64,000 nucleotides of DNA from an uncultured Anaeromusa sp. (GTDB lineage Bacteria; Bacillota; Negativicutes; Anaeromusales; Anaeromusaceae): the NCBI RefSeq assembly GCF_963668665.1, contig NZ_OY764902.1:248001-312000 (forward strand), read 5' to 3'. The notes under the pieces were generated by a model that saw only the letters and a list, made by a program, of their open reading frames with translations, had not been told where the DNA came from and ran no database searches. This document shows, piece by piece, positions 34,542-43,900 of this stretch (positions are counted from its first letter, which is position 1; each line of letters starts with the position of its first letter). The position numbers were made by a program, and so were the translations under genes.

Positions 34542-36176
34542 TTGGGGAGGGACATAAATGAGGAACTTTTTGAGGGCGAACGCAAGATTGTTGATAAAGC
34601 GGAAAGTACGATGCATGCTTCCGAAAACGAGAATAATCCGTTGCTGGGACCGTATAAAGCCCTTCTAGGGGATTATAAAAAATTACTGAGACAGTCGCAA
34701 AAGGTATATTATATTAGCGATAGCCAAGGATATCTGGTAAAAAAACATCAATCGGAGCTCCAAAATTTGCTTGACAATGCGAATCAAGGCTTCTTGTCTT
34801 TCGGAAAAGACTTACTGGTGAATCGACAATATAGTGCAGAATGCGTACGAATTTTTGGCAGAGAGATTGCAGGGGAGTCGATTGTAGATTTATTAACTCA
34901 AGGAGAAAAAGAACGAAAAAATAGTTTGGCCGAGTGCTTAAAAGAGGTTTTTGGCAGCGTCTCAGGAAATCGTGAAAAAATAGGGGAAATTCCTTCGCGT
35001 TTTCCTATCGGACCGCTTGAGGTGCAGGTAGAATGTAAAATTGTTGATGCACCGGAAAGTGAAACAGATTCTTTTTTAGTTATGATGATTTTGACGGATA
35101 TTTCTGCACAAGTAGAAGCGGAAGCTAAAATTGAATTTTTGAGTTATCATGATGCGTTGACAGGGCTATATAATCGTGCGCATGTGGACTTTGCGTTGGA
35201 GGAGATTTCTCGACAAAATAAGTCACCGCTTAGTATTGTTATAGCAGATATGAATGGATTAAAGTTAGTGAATGACGTGTTTGGACATCTGCATGGAGAC
35301 GCTATGTTGTGCAGGTTGTCGGAAGTCTTACAGCAAGTTGCCCGTCAAGGAGATGTTCTTATTCGTTGGGGCGGTGATGAATTTTTGCTCTTACTGCCGT
35401 GTGCCAATGAACAGGAATGCTTTGCGATGTGTGAGGAGATACGCATCAGGTGTAAACAAATCGCAGGGGAAGCAGTGCCTTTAAGTATTGCTATGGGAAC
35501 CGCGACACAGACGCAGTCTAACTTAATTTTTAACGACCTGTTTGCGTTAGCTGAGAGTCGAATGTATAAAGATAAGCTCCAGAAAAGTAAAGAGTTTCGT
35601 CATGCCGTTTTACAAGTGTTTCAAACGTCCTTAAACGATGCTTGCCTTGAAAAAAAAGAGCATTTGCAGCGAGTGGGGGAAATGGCCATTGCTTTTGCCA
35701 AGCATTTGGAATCTGACTTTACCGCTGAGTCAAAGAAGTCGTTGCAAAGATTAGCGGAACTTCATGATATTGGAAAAGTGGCGATTGCAGCGGAGCTATT
35801 AGGGAAAGAGAGCGCTTTGACCGAAGAAGAGCGGGAAATAGTGCAAAAACATAGTGAAATTGGGTATCGGTTGGCGCAAGCCATTGGAGAGATAGAAGTT
35901 GCAGAGCTAATTCTTGCGGTTCGTGAGCATTGGGATGGAAGCGGCTATCCTTATCGGCTCAAAAGGGAAGAAATTCCTTTTTATGCAAGGCTATTTACAA
36001 TTGTAGACGCGTATGACGTGATGACTCATGACCAGCCTTATAGGAAAGCTTTATCACCGGAAAAGGCGCAAGCGGAAATCCATGCATGCCAAGGACGACA
36101 GTTTGATCCTGTTTTGGCGGAACAATTTTGCGCTTTTTTGACGGTTACCGGCAGGATATTGAAAGTGGAAGCCTAA
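34542..36176 (+). CDS. SiaD-like protein with GGDEF and HD-GYP domains
   Basis: 544 residues from TTG 34542 (RBS AAGGAGGGG, five bases away). An N-terminal coiled coil and a PAS-like part (LDNANQGFLSFGKDLLVNRQ), then GGDEF (about 200-360) with intact GGDEF at 277-281 and an I-site RQGD five residues before it, then HD-GYP (about 375-540) with HDIGK at 408 and GSGYP at 466. It can in principle both make and break c-di-GMP. Pseudomonas SiaD is a GGDEF protein without HD-GYP, so the fusion is a departure. It is placed directly after siaA. Confidence 0.88.
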   Translation: MGRDINEELFEGERKIVDKAESTMHASENENNPLLGPYKALLGDYKKLLRQSQKVYYISDSQGYLVKKHQSELQNLLDNANQGFLSFGKDLLVNRQYSAECVRIFGREIAGESIVDLLTQGEKERKNSLAECLKEVFGSVSGNREKIGEIPSRFPIGPLEVQVECKIVDAPESETDSFLVMMILTDISAQVEAEAKIEFLSYHDALTGLYNRAHVDFALEEISRQNKSPLSIVIADMNGLKLVNDVFGHLHGDAMLCRLSEVLQQVARQGDVLIRWGGDEFLLLLPCANEQECFAMCEEIRIRCKQIAGEAVPLSIAMGTATQTQSNLIFNDLFALAESRMYKDKLQKSKEFRHAVLQVFQTSLNDACLEKKEHLQRVGEMAIAFAKHLESDFTAESKKSLQRLAELHDIGKVAIAAELLGKESALTEEEREIVQKHSEIGYRLAQAIGEIEVAELILAVREHWDGSGYPYRLKREEIPFYARLFTIVDAYDVMTHDQPYRKALSPEKAQAEIHACQGRQFDPVLAEQFCAFLTVTGRILKVEA

Positions 36177-36179
36177 TTA

Positions 36180-36224
36180 AAGAACCTGGCTGCTACCTTT
36201 AAGGGGGCAGACAGGTTCTTTTTA
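36180..36224 (+). terminator. Terminator of the sia operon
   Basis: 9-bp stem AAGAACCTG (36180-36188) / CAGGTTCTT (36212-36220) with a 23-base loop region, then TTT. Confidence 0.75.
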
Positions 36225-36342
36225 GTGGTTTTTCCGTAGCCGCCATTCGCCCATATCTTCGTCTGCGATACGAGGATGAATGCCAATAGTAATGTATCAA
36301 CATCAAAAGATAAGGGGAAAAAGGTAAGTATTTTGCTAGTTA

Positions 36343-36370
36343 GCAGGAGCTTTTGGTTATGTGCAGGAAT
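36343..36370 (+). promoter_or_regulatory. Possible weak sigma-H-like promoter
   Basis: GCAGGAGCT (AGGA 36345-36348), 18 bases, GAAT (36367-36370). It misses two A/T positions of the -35 and the purine ahead of GAAT, so it is weaker than the others; 42 bases before the hydrolase start. Confidence 0.3.
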
Positions 36371-36411
36371 AACTAGAATTATATAAGAAATTCAAGTAGA
36401 GGAGCTGTGTC

Positions 36412-38424
36412 GTGAAACAGTTGGCCAAAGTCATCAGTAGCTTTATTTGCTTTTTACTGGTATTGTCCCCTGTGGCGTTGTGCCAAATGCAGGTCGGCAG
36501 CGAACCCGCGCAGGCAGCGGCAGTGGCACGCGGCGCCATTTGGAAAGAAATCACCTCTGGTCATGCTGGAAGCGCTACCGTAGCGATCACGGACAGTGGC
36601 AGGACTGTGTATGCCGAAGGCTTTGGCATGGCAGACAGAGAGCAAAGCATTCCTGTTGAGCGCGACACTTTGTTTAATATAGGTTCCGTTAGCAAGGTCT
36701 ACTGCGCGATGGCTGTTATGCTGCTTGTCGACGAGGGCAAGGTTGAGCTGGATCAGCCTGTGACCGCCTATTTGCCGGGATTTACGATGGAGGATATGCG
36801 CTACAAGGATATCACCGTCAGAATGCTTTTGAATCATTCCTCCGGTTTACCGGGCACAAATTATGTTAATTCTTACGGCTTTGCTTATAACGACAATTTT
36901 TATCAGGAAACGCTGGGAATTTTGGCGCAGTCTCAGTTAAAGCATAAGCCTGGTGAAATGGCTGTATATTGTAATGACGGCTTTACTCTTGCCGAGATGA
37001 TTGTGGCCAAGCTGTCTGGCCGGTCTTATCGGGAATTTTTGGAGGAGCGGATTTTTAAACCATTGGCGCTCCGGAAAACCGATTTGGCTGTAGGCCAAAG
37101 GGATACAAGAGGGTTGACGGTAGCCCGGTATTATAATGGCGAAGGAGTGTCAGAACCGCTGGAAGTATTGTCTTTTTGGGCATCCGGCGGGCTTTCGACA
37201 AGCGCTGAAGAACTGTGCCGTTTTGTGGATGCTTTTTCTGCTGAAGGGACTCAACTTTTATCACAAAGCTCTTTAGGAGAAATGCAAAAAAAGCAGCCAG
37301 CCCAGTTTTGGGGGAAACTTCGTCATCCTCAGATGAGTTTTGGTTTGGGTTGGGATATGGCAGAAATTCCAGACTATGAAAACAAAGGCATCCATGTATT
37401 GGGGAAAAGCGGTGGAACGGGGCATTATACGTCTATGGTGTATACGGTGCCGGATAAAAGAATTTCCGTTGCCGTGATTACTACTGGGAATAGCTCCGCG
37501 ATGGAAATAGCGCGGAAGATCCTTGATGCGTATTTGGTGGAAAAGGGCTTGATGAAGGAAGAGGTTGCAAAAGTAAAGGTTCCGGTGAAAGCGCAGGCGC
37601 TGCCCGATACGTATCAAGAATATGCCGGCTTCTATGTTGGCTCGGAGGGAGTTCTGTATAAGGTTGATTTAGACATTCCTAAAGGGAAGCTAATTGCGTA
37701 TAGTCTGGAGAATGGCGGAAAAAAAGAGATACTAGCGGCTGCGTATGGCAATTCTTATTTCCATACAGCAGATGACAGTGCGTACTACTTCGCGACCGTC
37801 GATGGCAGCCGCTATTTTATTTCTTGCGGCCGCGTGGACGCTGTACTCTGGCAAAAAATCGAACCGCTCAAGGCCAGTGAGCGAGCAGTGCTTGCGGTGG
37901 AAGTAGACGGGCAACAGTGGCTGCGGCGAAATGTTAAAGCCTATGAAGGGCCGTTGTATGCTTCTACCCATGTTGTAACCTCGCGGCAGATCGAAAAATT
38001 GCCGGGATATGTGGACTTTATGGGGCTAAAGCTGGTGCGCTCGCCCTTATATGCGGGCTTGCCCGGCGAGGCGGTTCGCGATGCTACGGAACTCAAGTTA
38101 AACGAGAGCCGGAAGGCTGAGCTATGGTTGTCCGGCGGCTTGTATAGGAACGCGAAAGAAGCTGCGAAGGCGCAAGTAGGGAAGAATAAGATTGTTCTCG
38201 GCGCGCAAGGTTACAATGAATGGCTGGCGTTGCCGCAAGCTGCGGTGCTTCATTTTGCAAAGCCGTCTCAAGGCAGGATTATTGTGTTTTCGCCTTCCGG
38301 CAGTATTCTTTATGACAGCATCGTAAAGCAAGGAGACATATTTGCTCCTGCAGGAAGCTTTGCGGAGCTGCTGGGCGAACCGGGAGACGTATTTGAGCTT
38401 GGCGTATCCTTAGTGGAACAGTAA
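36412..38424 (+). CDS. Secreted class-C beta-lactamase-fold serine hydrolase, copy 1
   Basis: 670 residues from GTG 36412. A signal peptide of about 35 residues. Beta-lactamase/PBP domain (about 40-390) with SxxK as S92-V-S-K95, YxN as Y186-C-N188, and a KSGGTG-like third motif. The C-terminal 280 residues are a separate beta-rich module repeated in the convergent paralogue at 38512-40515. The family covers penicillin-binding proteins, esterases and D-aminopeptidases; the actual substrate cannot be read from sequence. It ends at a shared bidirectional terminator. Confidence 0.85.
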   Translation: MKQLAKVISSFICFLLVLSPVALCQMQVGSEPAQAAAVARGAIWKEITSGHAGSATVAITDSGRTVYAEGFGMADREQSIPVERDTLFNIGSVSKVYCAMAVMLLVDEGKVELDQPVTAYLPGFTMEDMRYKDITVRMLLNHSSGLPGTNYVNSYGFAYNDNFYQETLGILAQSQLKHKPGEMAVYCNDGFTLAEMIVAKLSGRSYREFLEERIFKPLALRKTDLAVGQRDTRGLTVARYYNGEGVSEPLEVLSFWASGGLSTSAEELCRFVDAFSAEGTQLLSQSSLGEMQKKQPAQFWGKLRHPQMSFGLGWDMAEIPDYENKGIHVLGKSGGTGHYTSMVYTVPDKRISVAVITTGNSSAMEIARKILDAYLVEKGLMKEEVAKVKVPVKAQALPDTYQEYAGFYVGSEGVLYKVDLDIPKGKLIAYSLENGGKKEILAAAYGNSYFHTADDSAYYFATVDGSRYFISCGRVDAVLWQKIEPLKASERAVLAVEVDGQQWLRRNVKAYEGPLYASTHVVTSRQIEKLPGYVDFMGLKLVRSPLYAGLPGEAVRDATELKLNESRKAELWLSGGLYRNAKEAAKAQVGKNKIVLGAQGYNEWLALPQAAVLHFAKPSQGRIIVFSPSGSILYDSIVKQGDIFAPAGSFAELLGEPGDVFELGVSLVEQ

Positions 38425-38436
38425 AGCGGGAAGAAG

Positions 38437-38479
38437 AAAGACCGTTAACGCATATCTCTTTAGAGCGTTAACGGTCTTT
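38437..38479. terminator. Bidirectional terminator between the hydrolase paralogues
   Basis: Perfect 15-bp stem AAAGACCGTTAACGC (38437-38451) / GCGTTAACGGTCTTT (38465-38479), 13-base loop, T/A flanks on both sides. Confidence 0.88.
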
Positions 38480-38511
38480 CTGTAAATCCGTAGCGACGTG
38501 CGTGTTGTTTG

Positions 38512-40515
38512 TTACTTGCTTGGAGCAGTTTGAAGCGTTAATTTGAAGGCATCTCCGACGGCGCCGGCGATTTCGACAAAGCTGCCGGAGGGGGCAAAAA
38601 CATCGCCTGTATCTACGGCGCTGTCGAAAAGTACAGCGTTGTCCGGGGCGAAGACGATCATACGGCCTTGCGTTGATTTTTCGCAGCGCAGGATGCTGTC
38701 AGCCACGATTTTAAACCACTGATTATAGCCGTGTGTATTCAGGACATGGGTTGTCGTTTCAGGAGAAAGCAGGTCCGCCAGATCAGCGGGCATAAAGAGG
38801 GAGCCGCCGCTTCGCGCCCAAAATTGATTGTCTTTTTGAATTAAGTGGATTTCGGTCAAATCGCGTGACGTTTGAACGGCCATGCCGGCAAAGGACGGAG
38901 AAATGACCTTTTTTATACCGCAAAAATCAATGTAGCCGGGCAGGTCCGGTAATATATGCGATTCTGTGATATGATCCGGCACAGAGGAAGTTCCTTCAAA
39001 CGCTTTTACATTCCTGCGAAGCCACTTTTTCCCTTCAATGGGGATTTCCAGTTGTTGCGGCGTTTCGCAGGAAGCGAGTTTCTCCAGGTAGATGCCGTCT
39101 CCTTTAAAGGCATCTACATATAGTACAAGATAGCTGGTTTTGTCGATTTCTTCGAAATAGAGTTTCCTTTCATCTTTGTAAAAAAAACCATTGTTGTATA
39201 CCGCGGATAGTGTTGGAGCTTTGGCGTTGTTATACAGCGTCATGACGCCGTTAGGCGCATCCAAGGAGACTTGAAATACTTCATTTCCATTCGCGTAGAA
39301 CCCTTCAAAGCGCTTAAGGTCGAACGGAATCGGTTGGGCTTTTACTGGCGGTGTTACGGGCTTTGCGGGCAGCTTCAGCAAGGCGTTAGATGCAAGATAG
39401 GCTTGCAGTACTTTGTCTGCAATAGGCAAAGCTCCGCCTGCTCTGCCGGTAGAAACGACAGCCACCGATATGCGCAGGTCCGGGGCCGTGAAGACTTGCG
39501 CCGTATAGGTGCTGCTGTTGCCGCCTTTGCCTAAGACCTTAATTCCATTTGCTTTATAAGGTTCATACGTAGTGACATCCCAGCCGAGCCCCCAAGGTAT
39601 GTCTGGACCGCGCAGCTTACCGCGGAACGAAGGGGGCTGTTCTTTCTTGATTTCCTCTAAGGAGGCCGCGGTGAGAATTTGCGGCCCTTTGCCGGAAAAC
39701 GTATCGACAAAATGGCATAAATCTTCCGCTGAAGAGGATAAACCGCCTGCCCCTAACAAAGATAAAACTTCAAGCGGTTCACTGAAAGCTTTTCCCGGAG
39801 GATAAAATTTGGCTATGTTTCCTCCAAGGGCCGGCTGCCTTTGGCCTACGCCTGCACCGGTATTATGCAAGGCCAATGGTTGAAAAAGGCGCTCCTGCAG
39901 GAATTCGAGATAGGACTGTCCAGAGACGCGGGCAACGATCATTTCTGCTAAGGTAAAACCATCGTTACAGTAGATAGACCTTTCTCCTGGGCGGTGTTTT
40001 AACTGTGAGCTGGCCAAGGCGTCCAAAGTGTCTTTATAGACATCCTGGTTGAAGGCAAAGCCAAAGTTGTTTTCTCCGGTTGTGCCGGGCAAACCGGAGG
40101 AGTGATTGAGAAGCATTCTAACGGTGATATCCTTATAGCGTTCGTCGACCATGGAAAAATCAGGCAGGTACTTGCTTGCCGGCGCGTCAAGGGCTACTTT
40201 TCCCTCGTCAACCAAGACCATAATGGTGGTTGCGACATAAATTTTACTGACGGAACCAATATCAAAGATGGTTTTTTTATTGACAGGTATGCTTTTTTCA
40301 CGGTCAGCCATGCCAAAGCCTTCAGAATATACGACTTTTCCTTTATCCATAATCGCAATAGCGGCGCTGCCGATGGCTCCGGTGTTGAGGTCCTTCCAAA
40401 TTTCTGTACGGGCAGTGGTGATTGCTTGGGTGGTAATGGTTCCGCTTGCAGATGCTGCCTGCACAAATAGGAGCAGCAGACATGCTAAGGAACAAAGTAG
40501 TCTAAGTACGCGCAT
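38512..40515 (-). CDS. Secreted class-C beta-lactamase-fold serine hydrolase, copy 2
   Basis: 667 residues, signal peptide of about 24 residues ending SAS. SxxK as S88-V-S-K91, YxN (IYCNDGF), and a C-terminal module like that of copy 1. Shared long stretches include RYKDITVRMLLNHSSGLPGT and LKHRPGE versus LKHKPGE. RBS GGAGG before ATG 40515 on the minus strand. It is convergent with copy 1, an inverted duplication with considerable divergence. No transposase or flanking repeat was seen. Confidence 0.85.
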   Translation of the reverse strand: MRVLRLLCSLACLLLLFVQAASASGTITTQAITTARTEIWKDLNTGAIGSAAIAIMDKGKVVYSEGFGMADREKSIPVNKKTIFDIGSVSKIYVATTIMVLVDEGKVALDAPASKYLPDFSMVDERYKDITVRMLLNHSSGLPGTTGENNFGFAFNQDVYKDTLDALASSQLKHRPGERSIYCNDGFTLAEMIVARVSGQSYLEFLQERLFQPLALHNTGAGVGQRQPALGGNIAKFYPPGKAFSEPLEVLSLLGAGGLSSSAEDLCHFVDTFSGKGPQILTAASLEEIKKEQPPSFRGKLRGPDIPWGLGWDVTTYEPYKANGIKVLGKGGNSSTYTAQVFTAPDLRISVAVVSTGRAGGALPIADKVLQAYLASNALLKLPAKPVTPPVKAQPIPFDLKRFEGFYANGNEVFQVSLDAPNGVMTLYNNAKAPTLSAVYNNGFFYKDERKLYFEEIDKTSYLVLYVDAFKGDGIYLEKLASCETPQQLEIPIEGKKWLRRNVKAFEGTSSVPDHITESHILPDLPGYIDFCGIKKVISPSFAGMAVQTSRDLTEIHLIQKDNQFWARSGGSLFMPADLADLLSPETTTHVLNTHGYNQWFKIVADSILRCEKSTQGRMIVFAPDNAVLFDSAVDTGDVFAPSGSFVEIAGAVGDAFKLTLQTAPSK

Positions 40516-40680
40516 CTTTTTTGGCCTCCCTTTTTATACGGTTTTAGTGGAAATTTGGTACTTGCTTCCAATTCTTATAAAGTTCCCTAGGGGGATAATA
40601 GTTCCTCTTTTTGAACGGAAAATTTCTTTTTGGTTCGAAACCATTCCTTTCATTTATGGTAAGTATATTTTGATATTGAC

Positions 40681-40708
40681 GCAGGAATTTCAGGAAAGAA
40701 AAAAGAAT
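40681..40708 (+). promoter_or_regulatory. Sigma-H-like promoter of the GGDEF-EAL gene
   Basis: GCAGGAATT (AGGA 40683-40686), 18 bases, GAAT (40705-40708). Full match to RnAGGAwWW and RnnGAATww. The expected start near 40715 gives a leader of about 205 bases. Confidence 0.6.
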
Positions 40709-40828
40709 TAAACAATAATTACAATCGACTTATCACAGATACATGGAGCTACCTTATTGTTCTAGCGCATATAAGCTGTAACTGATTAAAGGGAGTAGCT
40801 TGGCCATTGTAGATGATACGTAGTAAAC

Positions 40829-40872
40829 AAGAACTTGCCGGCAAGCTATTAAAGGCAAGTTCTTCTTTTTTT
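40829..40872 (+). terminator. Intrinsic terminator inside the leader of the GGDEF-EAL gene
   Basis: 11-bp perfect stem AAGAACTTGCC (40829-40839) / GGCAAGTTCTT (40854-40864) with a 14-base loop, then CT8. It lies 49 bases before the likely start and points downstream, with no upstream rightward gene to terminate. An internal palindrome CTTGCCGGCAAG (40835-40846) could compete with it. Confidence 0.75.
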
Positions 40873-40920
40873 ATAGTGACCGATAATCCAAATAGCGACG
40901 GCATAGTGGAGAGGATACGT

Positions 40921-43900
40921 ATGAAAAAAGTAGGGCATACACATCAGCGTGATGGCGTTTTTAGCATTAAAAGCATACGGGTGCGGCTGCTTCTTATTAT
41001 GTTGGCGCTTATGTGCGGTTCGTTAAGTTTGCTAACGGGCCTGAGTTACTATTTTTCTGACAAAGCATTATCGAAAAGCGTTAATGAAACAGCGGCTGCA
41101 ATTAGTCTGGATTATTCACAACGCTCCAGCGCTTTTGTGAACGAACTAGTAGTTTTTGTGCAAGATATAGCGGTAAATCCGCATATTGTGAACCCTCAGA
41201 ACCGGCAGGAAATTGTAGATGTGCTGGCTTTGAGCTTGCAGCGCAACAACAAGTTTACGGGTATTAACTACGGGGATCTTGCGGGAAACGTGATTCGCGC
41301 GCAAGGAGACACCGCCTATTTAGGTGATCGTGATTATTATCTAAAGGCAATCAAAACGAAAGAGCTTACTATTTCCGAGCCTTTAGTATCCAAAGGCTCA
41401 GGGCGCTTGTCTCTTGCTATTGCAGCCCCGGTGCTGGTAAATGGCGAGGTAAAGGCGGTTATTCAAGCGACAATGCCCCTTGATAGTCTCAATGAGCTGG
41501 TTGGTGCTATTCGTTTTATGGACAGCGGTTATGGCTTTATTGCCGATCAGTCTGGAGTTATTATTGCGCATGCAGTACATTCAGAAATCAATGGCAAGGT
41601 GCGTATTGGCAAGTCGCCAGCAGAAGCGTCCTTGGCAGTGGAGGTTCCTGAAGCAGACGAGCGGCTGGCAGATTTGTTTACAAAGGCGATTGCTGGAGAA
41701 GGGCCAGTGCAAGGAGTGTATACGTTAAGGAATCGACCCATCTTTACGGTACTGACGCCAGTGGAGCTTCCCGGAGGAGCCCGCTGGCTTTTGGGAGTTT
41801 CAGCGCCGGAAAGCGAAGTAATCGCCGAGGTTGTAACTCTTAATACCATTTTATTGCTGGCGGCATTAGGTTGTGTCGTTTCAGGAGCATTTGTAATTAT
41901 TCTCATCAGCAGGCGTTTTGCAAGGCCGGAAGAAAAATATTTTAAAGCCTTTCGTTATGTTGATGATGCAGTGGGAATTGTAAGTTTTGCTTCAGGAACT
42001 TTTATTGAGGTTAATGATGCGTTTTTTGAACTATTGGGCTATGAACGAGATGAAATTTTGGCAAGACCCGTGGAATCATTAGGCTTGTGGGTGGAAGAGC
42101 AAAATTCGCAGGTCCAATGGCTGCTTAAAAATGAGCGTTCTGTAAGCAAGGTAGAGACCTTCTGGCGTGGACGAAACGGTGAAATTCGGATTGGCCTTTT
42201 TTCCGCGGATGTATTTGAAATGGGCAAAGAACGCTATTATGTATTTGTTTGGCATGATATTACAGAGCAAAAAAAAGCGGAAGAGAGTTTGAAAAAAGCA
42301 TATGAAGAGCTGGAACAGAAAGTAGAAGAGAGAACACAAGAGCTTTTTGCCGCTAACGAAGAACTTACTGCTGCCAACGAAGAGATGCTGGCGATGAATG
42401 ACGAATTAGATATGGCGAATCGGCGCTTGCAAGAAGAAAATAATATACGCTGTCAAACCGAAGACAAGCTGCTATTGCGCGAACGGCAGTATCGAGCGGC
42501 TACTGGTTTCTTGACTCGTCCTGTTGAAAATGTTGAAGTGCTTATGGAAAAAATGCTGGCTAATGCATTGCAGTTGGTGCAGGCGACAGGCGGCTTTGTA
42601 GGTATTTATAATGACGCAGGAACATCAGTCAAGCTTCATCATGGAATCGGTATGCCCCAAGAGGCTGTTAAGGCGCCTCTTACGGCTGACGATGGACCGC
42701 TTAAGAAAATGCACGATACAGGGGAGCCTTTATTTATCAAAGATTCCTGGTGGAATATGGTTTTTCAAAAAGAAGATTTGCGAAATTCCAGTGTTATCTT
42801 GATTCCGCTGCAACAGGGGCGGGAAGTTAAAGGCGTTTTGGCGGCGAGCTGGATTGGCGAGGAGCGACCCTTAGAAGCAGAGACTGCAGAAGTGTTGCGG
42901 CAGTTCGCAGATTTGGCGGTGTTGGCTTTAGAACGAGCCGAGGCGCAGGATAAAATTAGCCATATGGCGTTTTTCGATTTACTAACCGGCTTGCCCAATC
43001 GGGTAAATTTAAATTTGTATCTTGAAAAGGAGTTTGCAAAAGTTAGAACAGGAGCAGCAGCAGGCGTTTTGTTTTTTATTGACATGGATGATTTGAAAAC
43101 CATAAATGATACCTTTGGTCATTCGGCGGGAGATAAGGTGATTATGCAGGCAGGGGAAACCCTGCGGCGCAGGATGAAAGAGGAGCTCTTTGTTGCACGC
43201 ATCAGCGGCGATGAGTTTGTTGTTGTCGATCCTAGAAAAGGAGCAGCCCAGCAGGCGGAAGCGTTGGCGGATCAAATGATTAAAGAGCTCTGCCAGGAAT
43301 ACGATTTAGGAGAAGCTAAGATTCAAATGTCCGCTAGTATCGGCATTGTTGAATATCCCCAGCATGGCCTAGTGCCTGAAGTTATTTTGCAAAAAGCGGA
43401 CGTTGCCATGTATGCGGCTAAAGAAACCGGTCGCAATTGCTGGCATGTTTTTGAAGCGGCCCTATTGGAAAAGACTTCGGAAGATACGATGTTGATTAAT
43501 GCTATGCGTTTTGCTTTAGAGAGAGAAGAGATGTTTTTGCAATATCAGCCGCAATGGACGGTGGACGGAGCGAAAATTATTGGCGTAGAAGCGTTGCTGC
43601 GATGGGAAAGCAGAGAACATGGCCGTATCTCGCCAGCGAGATTTATTCCCTTAGCCGAAAGGAGCCGCTTGATTTTGCAAATTGGTCAATGGGTGCTTCG
43701 GCAAGCTTGTCGATTTGCTGCTCGTTTGGCGCATGAGGGACGGTGTGATGTACGTGTAGCCGTAAATATATCACCGAGGCAGATTAAAGATGAAAATTTT
43801 GTTTCTTATGTTTTGAATACGATCAAAGAAGAAGGGGTTCAGCCTTGGCAAATTGAATTGGAAGTAACGGAAAGCGTATTTATTGACCATACGGATGAAA

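Noticed and set aside
40780..40872. yybP-ykoY manganese riboswitch, suggested by AAAGGGAGTAGC
   Set aside because: The second conserved part (GGCGAGACC-like) is missing, and the gene is a c-di-GMP protein.
40813..40920. N-terminal extension of the GGDEF-EAL protein from 40813
   Set aside because: The stretch contains a full intrinsic terminator and no RBS; ATG 40921 has GAGAGG upstream and precedes the first membrane helix.
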